From Hyperoodon ampullatus (lineage: Eukaryota > Chordata > Mammalia > Artiodactyla > Ziphiidae), in assembly GCA_949752795.1 (NCBI GenBank), contig CATKHW010000375.1, positions 62,001 to 126,000 on the forward strand: a stretch of 64,000 nucleotides of DNA, written 5' to 3'. The position numbers and the translations under genes are program-made. Numbering within the stretch: the first letter of the stretch is position 1; the number at the start of each line of letters is the position of its first letter. This document shows positions 34,613 through 48,182 of the stretch, one piece after another. The notes beneath the pieces are model-generated. The model was given only the letters and a program-made list of their open reading frames with translations, was not told the origin of the DNA and made no database searches.

Positions 34613-35996
34613 TTAATTCTTCTTCCTGCCGGGAAATTACAGTGATATGTGCCCGTCCAAGTGCCTAACAGCTACTCTCTCATTGGTTCTCCCTCTTCCC
34701 TTTCATCCTCTTCCAAATTGGCAACCTGTGCGAACCAGGAGGTTAAAGGGGCTGTCTCTCCAAGTTGGGAGGTTGATAGTAAAGCAGATGGAAAGTCAAA
34801 CCGGAGCACCAGGAGAGGGACTATTCGTTGAGTTTTAGAAACCTTTCGTATTCACAGTGTGTCCATTCTCTAGGTTTCCCGTACATGTTATAGCTGTAGT
34901 AATATTCCCTTCAACCTGGAGAGTTGGGACCCATGGAATGGGTGCCAGGTATTTGTGCTTTAAAGTGTCTGCATTTGCTCACCCAATCTCACAAATCCTC
35001 TCAGTCCCAAGTGTCCCTCCTTATGCCACATCCAGCTGTCATTGTAGAAGGGGTCATTCCAGGTTTCATCAAAGACCCTGAAGGAATTGTAACGAATTTC
35101 CCAGTTTTTTTGTTTTGTTTTTGAAATTCCTTTTTATAGTGGGTTTGAGCTGATTCTCGCTGCCATGTTTATGCCAGTCTACACACACTTGTTTCCCTCA
35201 CGGAGACATATCAATCCATAGGTTTTAAGATTTTTACTAGTCAGATATATTCCTCTGCGGGAAATATGGGGTTTTGAGTCCCTTTCACTGAGGAAGGTGT
35301 AGGTCTTGTCTATTCCATAGTTGGTTATTGGAACGGTACCTGTGCTTATATCAAACTCTGGTTTTATGCATCACCCCACCTCTCCTTCCCCCTTAAGCAG
35401 GCATAAGAGTGTTTTCTAAATGTGAGACACTGTTCTCTTTCCTAACTCAGTTCAAATGTAACCATGTTTACAGGATCTTCATAAGTGATATCTTATGATA
35501 TGTTTCTTTTTCTGTGTGACTTATTTCACTTAGAATCATTGTACCTGAATCCACCCATTTTGCTGCTACTGGTCTTATGACATTGATTTCATGGCTGAGG
35601 GATATTCCATCGTACGTAAGTACCACAATTTTTTGAACCATTTTTATATTTCCTGGGATATTTAAGGTGTACCCAAGTTGAGGTCCTTGTAAGCAGTGCA
35701 GCCCTAAATTTTGGGGTGGCTCTGTCTTATTGATTTTCAATTTTCCCAAGGTATATTCCCTAGACTGGAAGTGCCCTTGGCTCTATAGCTCTGCTCTTTA
35801 CTTGTTTTAGGGAACACAATGTACTCCTCCAGAGAGGCAGTTGTCAATTTACATCCCGCCCATCAGCATAACAAGGCTCCCTGTTCTCCAGGGCCTGTCT
35901 TGCCTTTCTGGTTTTTACACATTTTGTGGATGTCCCGTTTGACCGGTGGGAAGTGATACTTCTTTGTAGTGCGGATTTGCATTGCCCGCTTGCTTG
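34258..35996 (+). repeat. Monomer 20 (1,739 bp)
   Basis: Perfect palindrome 34258-34331; L1 part 35105-35984. From 34573 it matches monomer 18. Confidence 0.95.
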
Positions 35997-38087
35997 CTTG
36001 GCCAAAAAGGGCGTATGCGTTTTCTCCTGAATATATTCAGGAGAAAATGCATATGCCCTTTTTGGCCAAGTGCATCATTGTCGAAGTTGTGCCCCTCTTC
36101 CTGTGCTTTAAAGGCGATTCCAACGTACCTCTTGAAATCTGTTTCCTGCTATTCTGCCTCGCTTTCAAGTCCGCCTCGTTGCCTTCCCTCAACAGATTTT
36201 TGGACGATAGTTGTCCTTTATTACTCGGCCAGTTGTGAATTGCTGTGCCCCTGAGCTCCATTTTTCAACTCGTTTTTGGTGAGCTGACCGCAAGTCCAAC
36301 ATTTTGGTTCAGGACCTCTGCTTGTTCCCGGTGGGGGTTGAGACTTTGGTTAATTCTTCTTCCTGCCGGGAAATTACAGTGATATGTGCCCGTCCAAATG
36401 CCTAACAGCTACTCTCTCATTGGTTCTCCCTTTTCCCTTTCATCCTCTGCCAAATTGGCAACCTGTGCGAACTAGGAGGTTAAAGGGGCTGTCTCTCCAA
36501 GTTGGGAGGTTGATAGTAAAGCAGATGGAAAGTCAACCTGGAGCACCAGGAGAGGGACTATTCGTTGAGTTTTAGAAACCTTTCGTATTCACAGTGTGTC
36601 CGTTCTCTAGATTTCCTGTACATGTTATAACTGTAGTAATATTCCCTTCAACCTGGAGAGTTGGGACCCATGGAATGGTTGCCAGGCATTTGTGCTTTAA
36701 TGGGTCTGAATTTGCTCACCCAATCTCACCAATCCTCTCAGTCCCAAGTGTCCCTCCTTATGCCACATCCAGCTGTCATTGTAGATAGGGTCATTCCAGG
36801 TTTCATCAGAGACCCTGAAGGAATTGTAAAGAATTTCCCAGTTTTTTTGTTTTGTTTTTGAAATTCCTTTTTATAGTGGGTTTGAGCTGATTCTCGCTGC
36901 CATGTTTATGCCAGTCTAGACACACTTGATTCCCTTACGGAGACATATCAATACATAGGTTTTACGATTCTTACTAGTCAGATATATTCCTCTGCGCGAA
37001 ATATGGGGTTTTGAGTCCCTTTCACTGAGGAAGGTGTAGGTCTTGTCTATTCCATAGTTGGTTTTTGGAACGGTACCTGTGCTTATATCAAAGTCTGGTT
37101 TTATGCATCACACCACCTCTCCTTCCCCCTTAAGCAGGCATAAGAGTGTTTTCTAAATGTGAGACACTGTTCTCTTTCCTAACTCAGTTCAAGTGTAGCC
37201 ATGTTTACAGGATCTTCATAAGTGATATCTTATGATAAGTTTCTTTTTCTGTGTGACTTATTTCACTTAGAATCATCGTACCTGAATACACCCATTTTGC
37301 TACTACTGGTCTTATGACATTGATTTCATGGCTGAGGGATATTCCATCGTACGTAAGTACCACAATTTTTTGAACCATTTTTATATTTCCTGGGATATTT
37401 AAGGTGTACCCAAGTTGAGGTCCTTGTACGCAGTGCAGCTCTAAATTTTGGGGTGCCTCTGTCTATTGATTTTCAGTTTTCCCAAGGTATATTCCCTAGA
37501 CTGGAAGTGCCCTTGGCTCTGTAGCTCTGTTCTTTACTTGTTTTAGGGAACACAATGTACTCCTCCAGAGCGGCAGTTGGCAATTTACATCCCGCCCATC
37601 AGCATAACAAGGCTCCCTGTTCTCCAGGGCCTGTCTTGCCTTTCTGGTTTTTACACATTTTGTGGATGTCCCTTTTGACCGGTGGGAAGTGATACTTCTT
37701 TGTAGTGCAGATTTGCATTGCCCGCTTGCTTGCTTGGCCAAAAAGGGCGTATGCGTTTTCTCCTGAATATATTCAGGAGAAAACGCATACGCCCTTTTTG
37801 GCCAAGTGCATCATTGTCGAAGTTGTGCCCCTCTTCCTGTGCTTTAAAGGCGATTCCAACGTACCTCTTGAAATCTGTTTCCTGCTATTCTGCCTCGCTT
37901 TCAAGTCCGCCTCGTTGCCTTCCCTCAACAGATTTTTGGACGATAGTGGTCCTTTATTACTCGGCCAGTTTGTGAATTGCTGTGCCCCTGAGCTCCATTT
38001 TTCAACTCATTTTTGGTGAGCTGACCGCAAGTCCAAAATTTTGGTTCAGGACCTATGCTGGTTCCCGGTGGGGGGCTGAGACTTTGG
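34573..38087 (+). repeat. Two-monomer tandem duplication, copy 2
   Basis: Partner of 31099-34612. The exchange point lies around 34.57-34.61 kb, about 310-355 bp after a palindrome. Confidence 0.92.
35997..37732 (+). repeat. Monomer 21 (1,736 bp)
   Basis: Palindrome 35997-36070 with the two C-to-T changes of monomer 19. L1 part 36842-37720, one base longer than in monomer 19 at GATATTTAAGG. Confidence 0.95.
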
Positions 38088-39470
38088 ATAATTCTTCTTC
38101 CTGCCGGGAAATTACAGTGATATGTGCCCTTCCAAGTGCCTAACAGCTACTCTCTCATTGGTTCTCCCTCTTCCCTTTCATCCTCTGCCAAATTGGCAAC
38201 CTGTGTGAACCAGGAGGTTAAAGGAAATGTCTCTCCAAGTTGGAAGATTGATAGTAAAGCAGATGGAAAGTCAAACCGGAGCACCAGGAGAGGGACTATT
38301 CGTTGAGTTTTAGAAACCTTTCGTATTCACAGTGGGTCCGTTCTCTAGGTTTCCAGTACATGTTATAACTGTAGTAATATTCCCTTCAACCTGGAGTGTT
38401 GGGACCCATGGAATGGGTGCCATGCATTATTGCTTTAAAGGGTCTGCATTTGCTCACCCAAGCTCACCAATCCTCTCAGTCCCAAGTGTCCAGCCTTATG
38501 CCACATACAGCTGTCGTTGTACATAGGGTCATTCCAAATTTCATCAGAGACCCTGAAGGAATTGTAAAGAATTTCCCAGTTTTTTTGTTTTGTTTTTAAA
38601 TTCCTTTTTATAGTGGGTTTGAGCTGATTCTCGCTGCCATGTTTATGTCAGTCTAGACACACTTGATTCCCTTACAGAGACATATCAATACATAGGTTTT
38701 AAGATTCTTACTCGTCAGATATATTCCTCTGCGGGAAATATGGGGTTTTGAGTCCCTTTCACTGAGGAAGGTGTAGGTCTTGTCTATTCCATAGTTGGTT
38801 TTTGGAACGGTACCTGTGCTTATATCAAACTCTGGTTTTATGCATCATCCCACCTCTCCTTCCCCCTTAAGCAGGCATAAGAGTGTTTTCTAAATGTGTG
38901 ACACTGTTCTCTTTCCTAACTCAGTTCAAGTGTAGCCATGTTTACAGGATCTTCATAAGTGATATCTTATGATAAGTTTCTTTTTCTCTGTGACTTATTT
39001 CACTTAGAATCATCGTACCTGAATCCACCCATTTTGCTGCTACTGGTCTTATGACATTGATTTCATGGCTTAGGGATATTCCATCGTACGTAAGTACCAT
39101 AATTTTTTGAACCATTTTTATATTTCCTGGGATATTTAAGGTGTACCCAAGTTGAGGTCCTTGTAAGCAGTGCAGCCCTAAATTTTGGGGTGGCTCTGTC
39201 TTATTGATTTTCAGTTTTCCCAAGGTATATTCCCTAGACTGGAAGTGCCCTTGGCTCTGTAGCTCTGTTCTTTACTAGTTTCAGGGAACACAATGTACTC
39301 CTCCAGAGTGGCAGTTGGCAATTTACATCCCGCCCATCTGCATAACAAGGCTCCCTGTTCTCCCGGGCCTGTCTTGCCTTTCTGGTTTTTACACATTTTG
39401 TGGATGTCCCTTTTGACCGGTGGGAAGTGATACTTCTTTGTAGTGCAGATTTGCATTGCTCGCTTGCTTG
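37733..39470 (+). repeat. Monomer 22 (1,738 bp)
   Basis: Perfect palindrome 37733-37806; L1 part 38580-39458. It has GTTAAAGGAAATG near 38218, and shares CACAGTGGGTCCG and CCAAGCTC with its right neighbour. Confidence 0.95.
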
Positions 39471-41208
39471 CTTGGCCAAAAAGGGCGTATGCGTTTTCTC
39501 CTGAATATATTCAGGAGAAAACGCATACGCCCTTTTTGGCCAAGTGCATCATTGTCGAAGTTGTGCCCCTCTTCCTGTGCTTTAAAGGCGATTCCAACGT
39601 ACCTCTTGAAATCTGTTTCCTGCTATTCTGCCTCGCTTTCAAGTCCGCCTCGTTGCCTTCCCTCAACAGATTTTTGGACGATAGTTGTCCTTTATTACTC
39701 GGCCAGTTTGTGAATTGCTGTGCCCCTGAGCTCCATTTTTCAACTCGTTTTTGGTGAGCTGACCGCAAGTCCAAAATTATGGTTCAGGACCTATGCTGGT
39801 TCCCGGTGGGGGGCTGAGACTTTGGTTAATTCTTCTTCCTGCCGGGAAGTTAGAGTGATATGTGCCCGTCCAAATGCCTAACAGCTACTCTCTCATTGGT
39901 CCTCCCTCTTCCCTTTCATCCTCTGCCAAATTGGCAACCTGTGCGAACCAGGAGGTTAAAGGGGCTGTCTCTCCAAGTTGGGAGATTGATAGTAAAGCAG
40001 ATGGAAAGTCAAACCGGAGCACCAGGAGAGGGATTATTCGTTGAGTTTTAGAAACCTTTCGTATTCACAGTGGGTCCGTTCTCTAGGTTTCCAGTACATG
40101 TTATAACTGTAGTAATATTCCCTTCAACCTGGAGAGTTGGGACCCATGGAATGGGTGCCATGCATTATTGCTTTAAAGGGTCTGCATTTGCTCACCCAAG
40201 CTCGCCAATCCTCTCAGTCCCAAGTGTCCAGCCTTATGCCACATCCAGCTGTCGTTGTACATAGGGTCATTCCAGGTTTCATCAGAGACCCTGAAGGAAT
40301 TGTAAAGAATTTCCCAGTTTTTTTGCTTTGTTTTTGAAATTCCTTTTTATAGTGGGCTTGAGCTGATTCCCGCTGCCATGTTTATGCCAGTCTAGACACA
40401 CTTGATTCCCTTACAGAGACATATCAATACATAGGTTTTAAGATTCTTACTAGTCAGATATATTCCTCTGCGGGAAATATGGGGTTTTGAGTCCCTTTCA
40501 CTGAGGAAGGTGTAGGTCTTGTCTATTCCATAGTTGGTTTTTGGAACGGTACCTGTGCTTATATCAAACTCTGGTTTTATGCATCACCCCACCTCTCCTT
40601 CCCCCTTAAGCAGGCATAAGAGTGTTTTCTAAATGTGAGACACTGTTCTCTTTCCTAACTCAGTTCAAGTGTAGCCATGTTTACAGGATCTTCATAAGTG
40701 ATATCTTATGATAAGTTTCTTTTTCTCTGTGACTTATTTACTTAGAAACATCGTACCTGAATCCACCCATTTTGCTGCTACTGGTCTTATGACATTGTTT
40801 TCATGGCTGAGGGATATTCCTTCGTACGTAAGTACCACAATTTTTTGAACCATTTTTATATTTCCTGGGATATTTAAGGTGTACCCAAGTTGAGGTCCTT
40901 GTAAGCAGTGCAGCCCTAAATTTTGGGGTGGCTCTCTCTTATTGATTTTCAGTTTTCCCAAGGTATATTCCCTAGACTGGAAGTGCCCTTGGCTCTGTTG
41001 CTCTGTTGTTTACTTGTTTTAGGGAACACAATGCCCTCCTCCAGAGAGGCAGTTGGCAATTTACATCCCGCCCATCAGCATAACAAGGCTCCCTGTTCTC
41101 CAGGGCCTGTCTTGCCTTTCTGGTTTTTACACATTTTGTGGATGTCCCTTTTGACCGGTGGGAAGTGATACTTCTTTGTAGTGCAGATTTGCATTGCCCG
41201 CTTGCTTG
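39471..41208 (+). repeat. Monomer 23 (1,738 bp)
   Basis: Perfect palindrome 39471-39544. A hybrid: left of 40,261 it resembles monomer 22, right of it monomers 10 and 14. L1 part 40318-41196. Confidence 0.95.
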
Positions 41209-42944
41209 CTTGGCCAAAAAGGGCGTATTCGTTTTCTCCTGAATATATTCAGGAGAAAACGCATACGCCCTTTTTGGCCAAGTGCATCATTGTCGAAGTT
41301 GTGCCCCTCTTCCTGTGCTTTAAAGGTGATTCCAACGTAACTCTTGAAATCTGTTTCCTGCTATTCTGCCTCGCTTTCAAGTCCGCCTCGTTGCCTTCCC
41401 TCAACAGATTTTTGAACGATACTTGTCCTTTATTACTCGGCCAGTTTGTGAATTGCTGTGCCCCTGAGCTCCATTTTTCAACTCGTTTTTTGTGAGCTGA
41501 CCGCAAGTCCAAAATTTTGGTTCAGGACCTATGCTGGTTCCCAGTGGGTGGCTGAGACTTTGGTTAATTCTTCTTCCTGCCGGGAAATTACAGTGATATG
41601 TGCCCGTCCAAATGCCTAACAGCTACTCTCTCATTGGTTCTCCCTCTTCCCTTTCATCCTCTGCCAAATTGGCAACCTGTGCGAACCAGGAGGTTAAAGG
41701 GGCTGTCTCTCCAAGTTGGGAGGTTGATAGTAAAGCAGATGGAAAGTCAAACCGGAGCACCAGGAGAGGGACTATTCGTTGAGTTTTACAAACCTTTCGA
41801 TTTCAGTGTGTCCGTTCTCTAGGTTTCCCATACATGTTATAGCTGTAGTAATATTCCCTTCAACCTGGAGAGTTGGGACCCATGGAATGGGTGCCATGCA
41901 TTATTGCTTTAAAGGGTCTGCATTTGCTCAACCAATCTCACCAATTCTCTCAGTCACAAGTGTCCAGCCTTATGCCACATCCAGCTGTCGTTGTAGATAG
42001 GGTCATTCCAGGTTTCATCAGAGACCCTGAAGGAATTGTAAAGAATTTCCCAGTTTTTTTGTTTTGTTTTTGAAATTCCTTTTTATAGTGGGTTTGAGCT
42101 GATTCTCGCTGCCATGTTTATGCCAGTCTAGACACACTTGATTCTCTTACGGAGACATATCAATAGATAGGTTTTAAGATTCTTACTAGTCAGATATATT
42201 CCTCTGCGGGAAATATGGGGTTTTGAGTCCCTTTCACTGAGGAAGGTGTAGGTCTTGTCTATTCCATAGTTGGTTTTTGGAACGGTACCTGTGCTTATAT
42301 CAAACTCTGGTTTTATGCATCACCCCACCTCTCTTTTCCCTTAAGCAGGCATAAGAGTGTTTTCTAAATGTGAGACACTGTTCTCTTTCCTAACTCAGTT
42401 CAAGTGTAGCCATGTTTACCGGATCTTCATAAGTGATATCTTATGATAAGTTTCTTTTTCTCTGTGACTTATTTCACTTAGAATCATCGTACCTGAATCC
42501 ACCCATTTTGCTGCTACTGCTCTTATGACATTGATTTCATGGCTGAGGGATATTCCATCGTACATAAGTACCACAATTTTTTGAACCATTTTTATATTTC
42601 CTGGGATATTTAAGGTGTACCCAAGTTGAGGTCCTTGTAAGCAGTGCAGCCCTAAAGTTTGGGGTGGCTCTGTCTTATTGATTTTCAGTTTTCCCAAGGT
42701 ATATTCCCTAGACTGGAAGTGCCCTTGGCTCTGTAGCTCTGTTCTTTACTTGTTTTAGGGAACACAATGCACTCCTCCAGAGAGGCAGTTGGCAATTTAC
42801 ATCCCACCCATCAGCATAACAAGGCTCCCTGTTCTCCAGGGCCTGTCTTGCCTTTCTGGTTTTTACACATTTTGTGGATGTCCCTTTTGACCGGTGGGAA
42901 GTGATACTTCTTTGTAGTGCAGATTTGCATTGCCCGCTTGCTTG
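41209..42944 (+). repeat. Monomer 24 (1,736 bp)
   Basis: Palindrome 41209-41282 with the GTATTCG mismatch; L1 part 42054-42932. Twin of monomer 11. Confidence 0.95.
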
Positions 42945-44683
42945 CTTGGCCAAAAAGGGCGTATGCGTTTTCTCCTGAATATATTCAGGAGAAAACGCAT
43001 ACGCCCTTTTTGGCCAAGTGCATCATTGTCGAAGTAGTGCCCCTCTTCCTGTGCTTTAAAGGCGATTCCAACGTATCTCTTGAAATCTGTTTCCCGCTAT
43101 TCTGCCTCGCTTTCAAGTCCACCTCGTTGCCTTCCCTCAACAGATTTTTGGACGATAGTTGTCCTTTATTACTCGGCCAGTTTGTGAATTGCTGTGCCCC
43201 TGAGCTCCATTTTTCAACTCGTTTTTTGGTGAGCTGACCTCAGGTCCAAAATTTAGGTTCAGGAACTATACTGGTTCCCGGTGGGGGGCTGAGACTTTGG
43301 TTAATTCTTCTTCCTGCTGGGAAATTACAGTGATATGTGCCCGTCCAAATACCTAACTGCTACTCTCTCATTGGTTCACCCTCTTCCCTTTCATCCTCTG
43401 CCAAATTGGCAACCTGTGCGAACCAGGAGGTTAAAGGGGCTGTCTCTCCAAGTTGGGAGGTTGATAGTAAAGCAGATGGAAAGTCAAACCGGAGCACCAG
43501 GAGAGGGACTATTCGTTGAGTTTTAGAAACCTTTCGTATTCACAGTGTGTCCGTTCTCTAGGTTTCCCGTACATGTTATAGCTGTAGTAATATTCCCTTC
43601 AACCGGGAGAGTTCGGTCCCATGGAATGGGTGCCAGGCATTTGTGCTTTAAAGGGTCTGCATTTGCTCACCCAATCTCACCAATCGTCTCAGTCCCAAGT
43701 GTCCCTCGTTATGCCACATCCAGCTGTCATTGTAGATAGGGTCATTCTAGGTTTCATCAGAGACCCTGAAGGAATTGAAAAGAATTTCCCAGTTTTTTGT
43801 TTTATTTTTGAAATTCCTTTTTATAGTGGGTTTGAGCTGATTCTCGCTGCCATGTTTATGCCAGTCTAGACACACTTGATTCCCTTACAGAGACATATCA
43901 ATACATAGGTTTTAAGATTCTTACTAGTCAGATATATTCCTCTGCGGGAAATAAGGGGTTTTGAGTCCCTTTCACTGAGGAAGGTGTAGGTCTTGTCTCT
44001 TCCATAGTTGGTTTTTGGAACAGTACCTGTGCTTATATTAAACTCTGGTTTTATGCAGCACCCCACCTCTCCTTCCCCCTTAAGCAGGCATAAGAGTGTT
44101 TTCTAAATGTGAGACACTGTTCTCTTTCCTAACTCAGTTCAAGTGTAGCCATGTTTACAGGATCTTCATAAGTGATATCTTATGATAAGTTTCTTTTTCT
44201 GTGTGACTTATTTCACTTAGGATCATCGTACCGGAATCCACCCATTTTGCTGCTACTGGTCTTATGACATTGATTTCATGGCTGAGGGATATTCCATCGT
44301 ACGTAAGTACCACAATTTTCTGAACCATTTTTATATTTCCTAGGATATTTAAGGTGTACCCAAGTTGAGGTCCTTGTAAGCAGTGCAGCCCTAAATTTTG
44401 GGGTGGCTCTGTCTTATTGATTTTCAGTTTTCCCAAGGAATATTCCCTAGACTGGAAGTGCCCTTGGCTCTGTAGCTCTGTTCTTTACTTGTTTTAGGGA
44501 ACACAATGCACTCCTCCAGAGAGGCAGTTGGCAATTTACATCCCGCCCATCAGCATAACAAGGCTCCCTGTTCTCCAGGGCCTGTCTTGCCTTTCTGGTT
44601 TTTACACATTTTGTGGATGTCCCTTTTGACCGGTGGGAAGTGATACTTCTTTGTAGTCCAGATTTGCATTGCCCGCTTGCTTG
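42945..44683 (+). repeat. Monomer 25 (1,739 bp)
   Basis: Perfect palindrome 42945-43018; L1 part 43793-44671. Twin of monomer 12 apart from position 43964. Confidence 0.95.
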
Positions 44684-46421
44684 CTTGGCCAAAAAGGGCG
44701 TATGCGTTTTCTCCTGAATATATTCAGGAGAAAACGCATACGCCCTTTTTGCCCAAGTGCATCATTGTCGAAGTTGTGCCCCTCTTCCTGTGCTTTAAAG
44801 GCGATTCCAACGTACCTCTTGAAATCTGTTTCCTGCTATTCTGCCTCGCATTCAAGTCCGCCTCGTTGCCTTCCCTCAACAGATTTTTGGACGATAGTTG
44901 TCTTTTATTACTCAGCCAGTTTGTGAATTGCTGTGCCCCTGAGCTCCATTTTTCAACTCTTTTTTGGTGAGCTGACTGCAAGTCCAAAACTTTGGTTCAG
45001 GACCTATACTGGTTCCCGGTGGGTGGCTGAGACTTTGGTTAATTATTCTTCCCTCCGGGAAATTACAGTGATATGTGCCCGTCCAAATGCCTAACAGCTA
45101 ATCTCTCATTGGTTCTCCCTCTTCCCTTTCATCCTCTGCCAAATTGGCAACCTGTGCGAACCAGGAGGTTAAAGGGGCTGTCTCTCCAAGTTGGGAGGTT
45201 GATAGTAAAGCAGATGGAAAGTCAAACCGGAGCACCAGGAGAGGGACTGTTCGTTGAGTTTTAGAAACCTTTCGTATTCACAGTGTGTCCGTTCTCTAGG
45301 TTTCCCGTACATGTTATAGCTGTAGTAATATTCCCTTCAACCTGGAGAGTTGGGACCCAGGGAATGGGTGCCATGCATTATTGCTTTAAAGGGTCTGAAT
45401 TTGCTCACCCAATCTCACCAATACTCTCAGTCACAAGAGTCCAGCCTTATGCCACATCCAGCTGTCGTTGTAGATAGGGTCATTCCAGGTTTCATCAGAG
45501 ACCCTGAAGGAATTGTAAAGAATTTCCCAGTTTTTTTGTTTTGTTTTTGAAATTACTTTTTATAGTTGGTTTGAGCTGATTCTCGCTGCCATGTTTATGC
45601 CAGTCTAGACACACTTGATTCCCTTACGGAGACATATCAATACATAGGTTTTAAGATTCTTACTAGTCAGATATATTCCTCTGCGGGAAATATGGGGTTT
45701 TGAGTCCCTTTCACTGAGGAAGGTGTAGGTCTTGTCTATTCAATAGTTGGTTTTTGGAACGGTACCTGTGCTTATATCAAACTCTGGTTTTATGCATCAC
45801 CCCACCTCTCCTTCCCCCTTAAGCAGGCATAAGAGTGTTTTCTAAATGTGAGACACTGTTCTCTTTCCTAACTCAGTTCAAGTGTAGCCATGTTTACAGG
45901 ATCTTCATAAGTGATATCTTATGATAAGTTTCTTTTTCTGTGTGACTTATTTCACTTAGGATCATCGTACCTGAATCCACCCATTTTGCTGCTACTGGTC
46001 TTATGACATTGACTTCATGGCTGAGGGATATTCCATCGTACGTAAGTACCACAATTTTTTGAGCCATTTTTATATTTCCTGGGATATTTAAGGTGTACCC
46101 AAGTTGAGGTCCTTGTAAGCAGTGCAGCCCTAAATTTTGGGGTGGCTCTGTGTTATTGATTTTCAGTTTTCCCAAGGTATATTCCCTAGACTGGAAGTGC
46201 CCTTGGCTCTGTAGCTCTGTTGTTTACTTGTTTTAGGGAACACAATGCACTCCTCCAGAGAGGCAGTTGGCAATTTACATCCCTTATCAGCATAACAAGG
46301 ATCCCTGTTCTCCAGGGCCGGTCTTGCCTTTCTGGTTTTTACACATTTTTGTGGATGTCCCTTTAGACCGTTGGGAAGTGATACTTCTTTGTAGTGCAGA
46401 TTTGCATTGCCCGCTTTCTTG
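44684..46421 (+). repeat. Monomer 26 (1,738 bp)
   Basis: Palindrome 44684-44757 with the TTTGCCCAAG mismatch; L1 part 45531-46409. Twin of monomer 13. Confidence 0.95.
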
Positions 46422-48182
46422 CTTGGCCAAAAAGGGCGTATGCCTTTTCTCCTGAATATATTCAGGAGAAAACGCATACGCCCTTTTTGGCCAAGTGCAT
46501 CATTGTCGAAATTGTGCCCCTCTTCCTGTGCTTTAAAGGCGATTCCAACGTACCTCTTGAAATCTGTTTCCTGCTATTCTGCCTCGCTTTCAAGTCCGCC
46601 TCGTTGCCTTCCCTCAACAGATTTTTGGACGATAGTTGTCCTTTATTACTCGGCCAGTTTGTGAATTGCTGTGCCCCTGAGCTCCATTTTTCAACTCGTT
46701 TTTGGTGAGCTGACCGCAAGTCCAAAATTTTGGTTCAGGACCTATGCTGGTTCCCGGTGGGGGGCTGAGACTTTGCTTAATTCTTCTTCCTGCCGGGAAA
46801 TTACAGTGATATGTGCCCGTCCAAATGCCTAACAGCTACTCTCTCATTGGTTCTCCCTCTTCCCTTTCATCCTCTGCCAAATTGGCAACCTGTGCGAACC
46901 AGGAGGTTAAAGGGGCTGTCTCTCCAAGTTGGGAGATTGATAGTAAAGCAGTTGTAAAGTCAAACCGGAGCACCAGGAGAGGGACTATTAGTTGAGTTTT
47001 AGAAACCTTTTGCATTCACAGTGTGTCCATTCTCTAGGTTTGACAGTGTGTCCATTCTCTAGTTTTCCCATACATGTTATAGCTGTAGTAATATTCCCTT
47101 ACACCTGGAGAGTTCGACCCATGGAAAGGGTGCCACACATTATTGCTTTAAAGGATCTGCATTTGCTCACCCAATCTCACCAATCCTCTCAGTCCCAAGT
47201 GTCCAGCCTTATGCCACATCCACCTGTCATTGTAGTTAGGGTCATACCAGGTTTCATCAGGGCTCCTGAAGGAATTGGAAAGAATTTTCCTGTTTTTTGG
47301 TTTTGTTTTTGAAATACCTTTTTATAGTGGGTTTGAGCTGATTCTTGCTGCCATGTTTATGCCAGTCTAGACAAACTACGTTCCCTTTTGGAGACATATC
47401 AATATATAGGTTTTAAGATTCTTACTAGTCAGATATATTCCTCTGCAGGAAATATGGGGTTTTGAGTCCCTTTCACTGAGGAAGGTGTAGGTCTTGTCTA
47501 TTCCATAGTTGGTTTTTGGAACGGTACCTGTGCTTATATCAAAGTCTGGTTTTATGCATCACACCACCTCTCCTTCCCCCTTAAGCAGGCATCAGAGTGT
47601 TTTCTAAATGTGTGACACTGTTCTCTTTCCTAACTCAGTTCAAGTGTAGCCATGTTTACAGGATCTTCATAAGTGATATCTTATGATGTTTCTTTTTCTC
47701 TGTGACTTATTTCACTTAGAATCATCGTACCTGAATCCATCCATTTTGCTGCTACTGGTCTTATGACATTGATTTCATGGCTGAGTGATATTCCATCGTA
47801 CGTAAGTACCACAATTTTCTGAACCATTTTTATATTTCCTGGGATATTTAAGCTGTACCCAAGTTGAGGTCCTTGTAAGCAGTGCAGCCCTAAATATTGG
47901 TGTGGCTCTGTCTTATTGATTTTCAGTTTTCCCAAGGTATATTCCCTAGACTGGAAGTGCCCTTGGCTCTGTAGCTCTGTTCTTTACTAGTTTCAGGGAA
48001 CACAATGTACTCCTCCAGAGCGGCAGTTGGCAATTTAAATCCCACCCATCAGCATAACAAGGCTCCATGTTCTCTGGGGCCTGTCTTGCCTTTCTGGTTT
48101 TTACACATTTTGTGGATGTCCCTTTTGACCGGTGGGAAGTGATACTTCTTTGTAGTGCAGATTTGAATTGCCCGCTTGCTTG
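46422..48182 (+). repeat. Monomer 27 (1,761 bp, hybrid)
   Basis: Palindrome 46422-46495 with the uncorrected left-arm GTATGCC mismatch. The switch between blocks lies at 46,851-46,935; after it the unit matches monomer 16, including the 25-bp duplication. L1 part 47293-48170. Confidence 0.95.
47018..47062 (+). repeat. 25-bp tandem duplication, second copy
   Basis: The same 20-bp motif lies at 47018-47037 and 47043-47062, exactly 19,137 bp downstream of its counterpart. It is a marker for shared descent of the 27.7-32.9 kb and 46.9-52.1 kb blocks. Confidence 0.95.

Larger units (their letters stand above)
40261..46934 (+). repeat. 6.7-kb block repeated 13 monomers downstream, copy 2
   Basis: Left limit is a difference at 40260/17648; upstream the unit resembles its left neighbour (38.3-38.6 kb) instead. 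Right limit is a difference at 46935, and the junction to the next block lies between 46,851 and 46,935. Confidence 0.95.
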
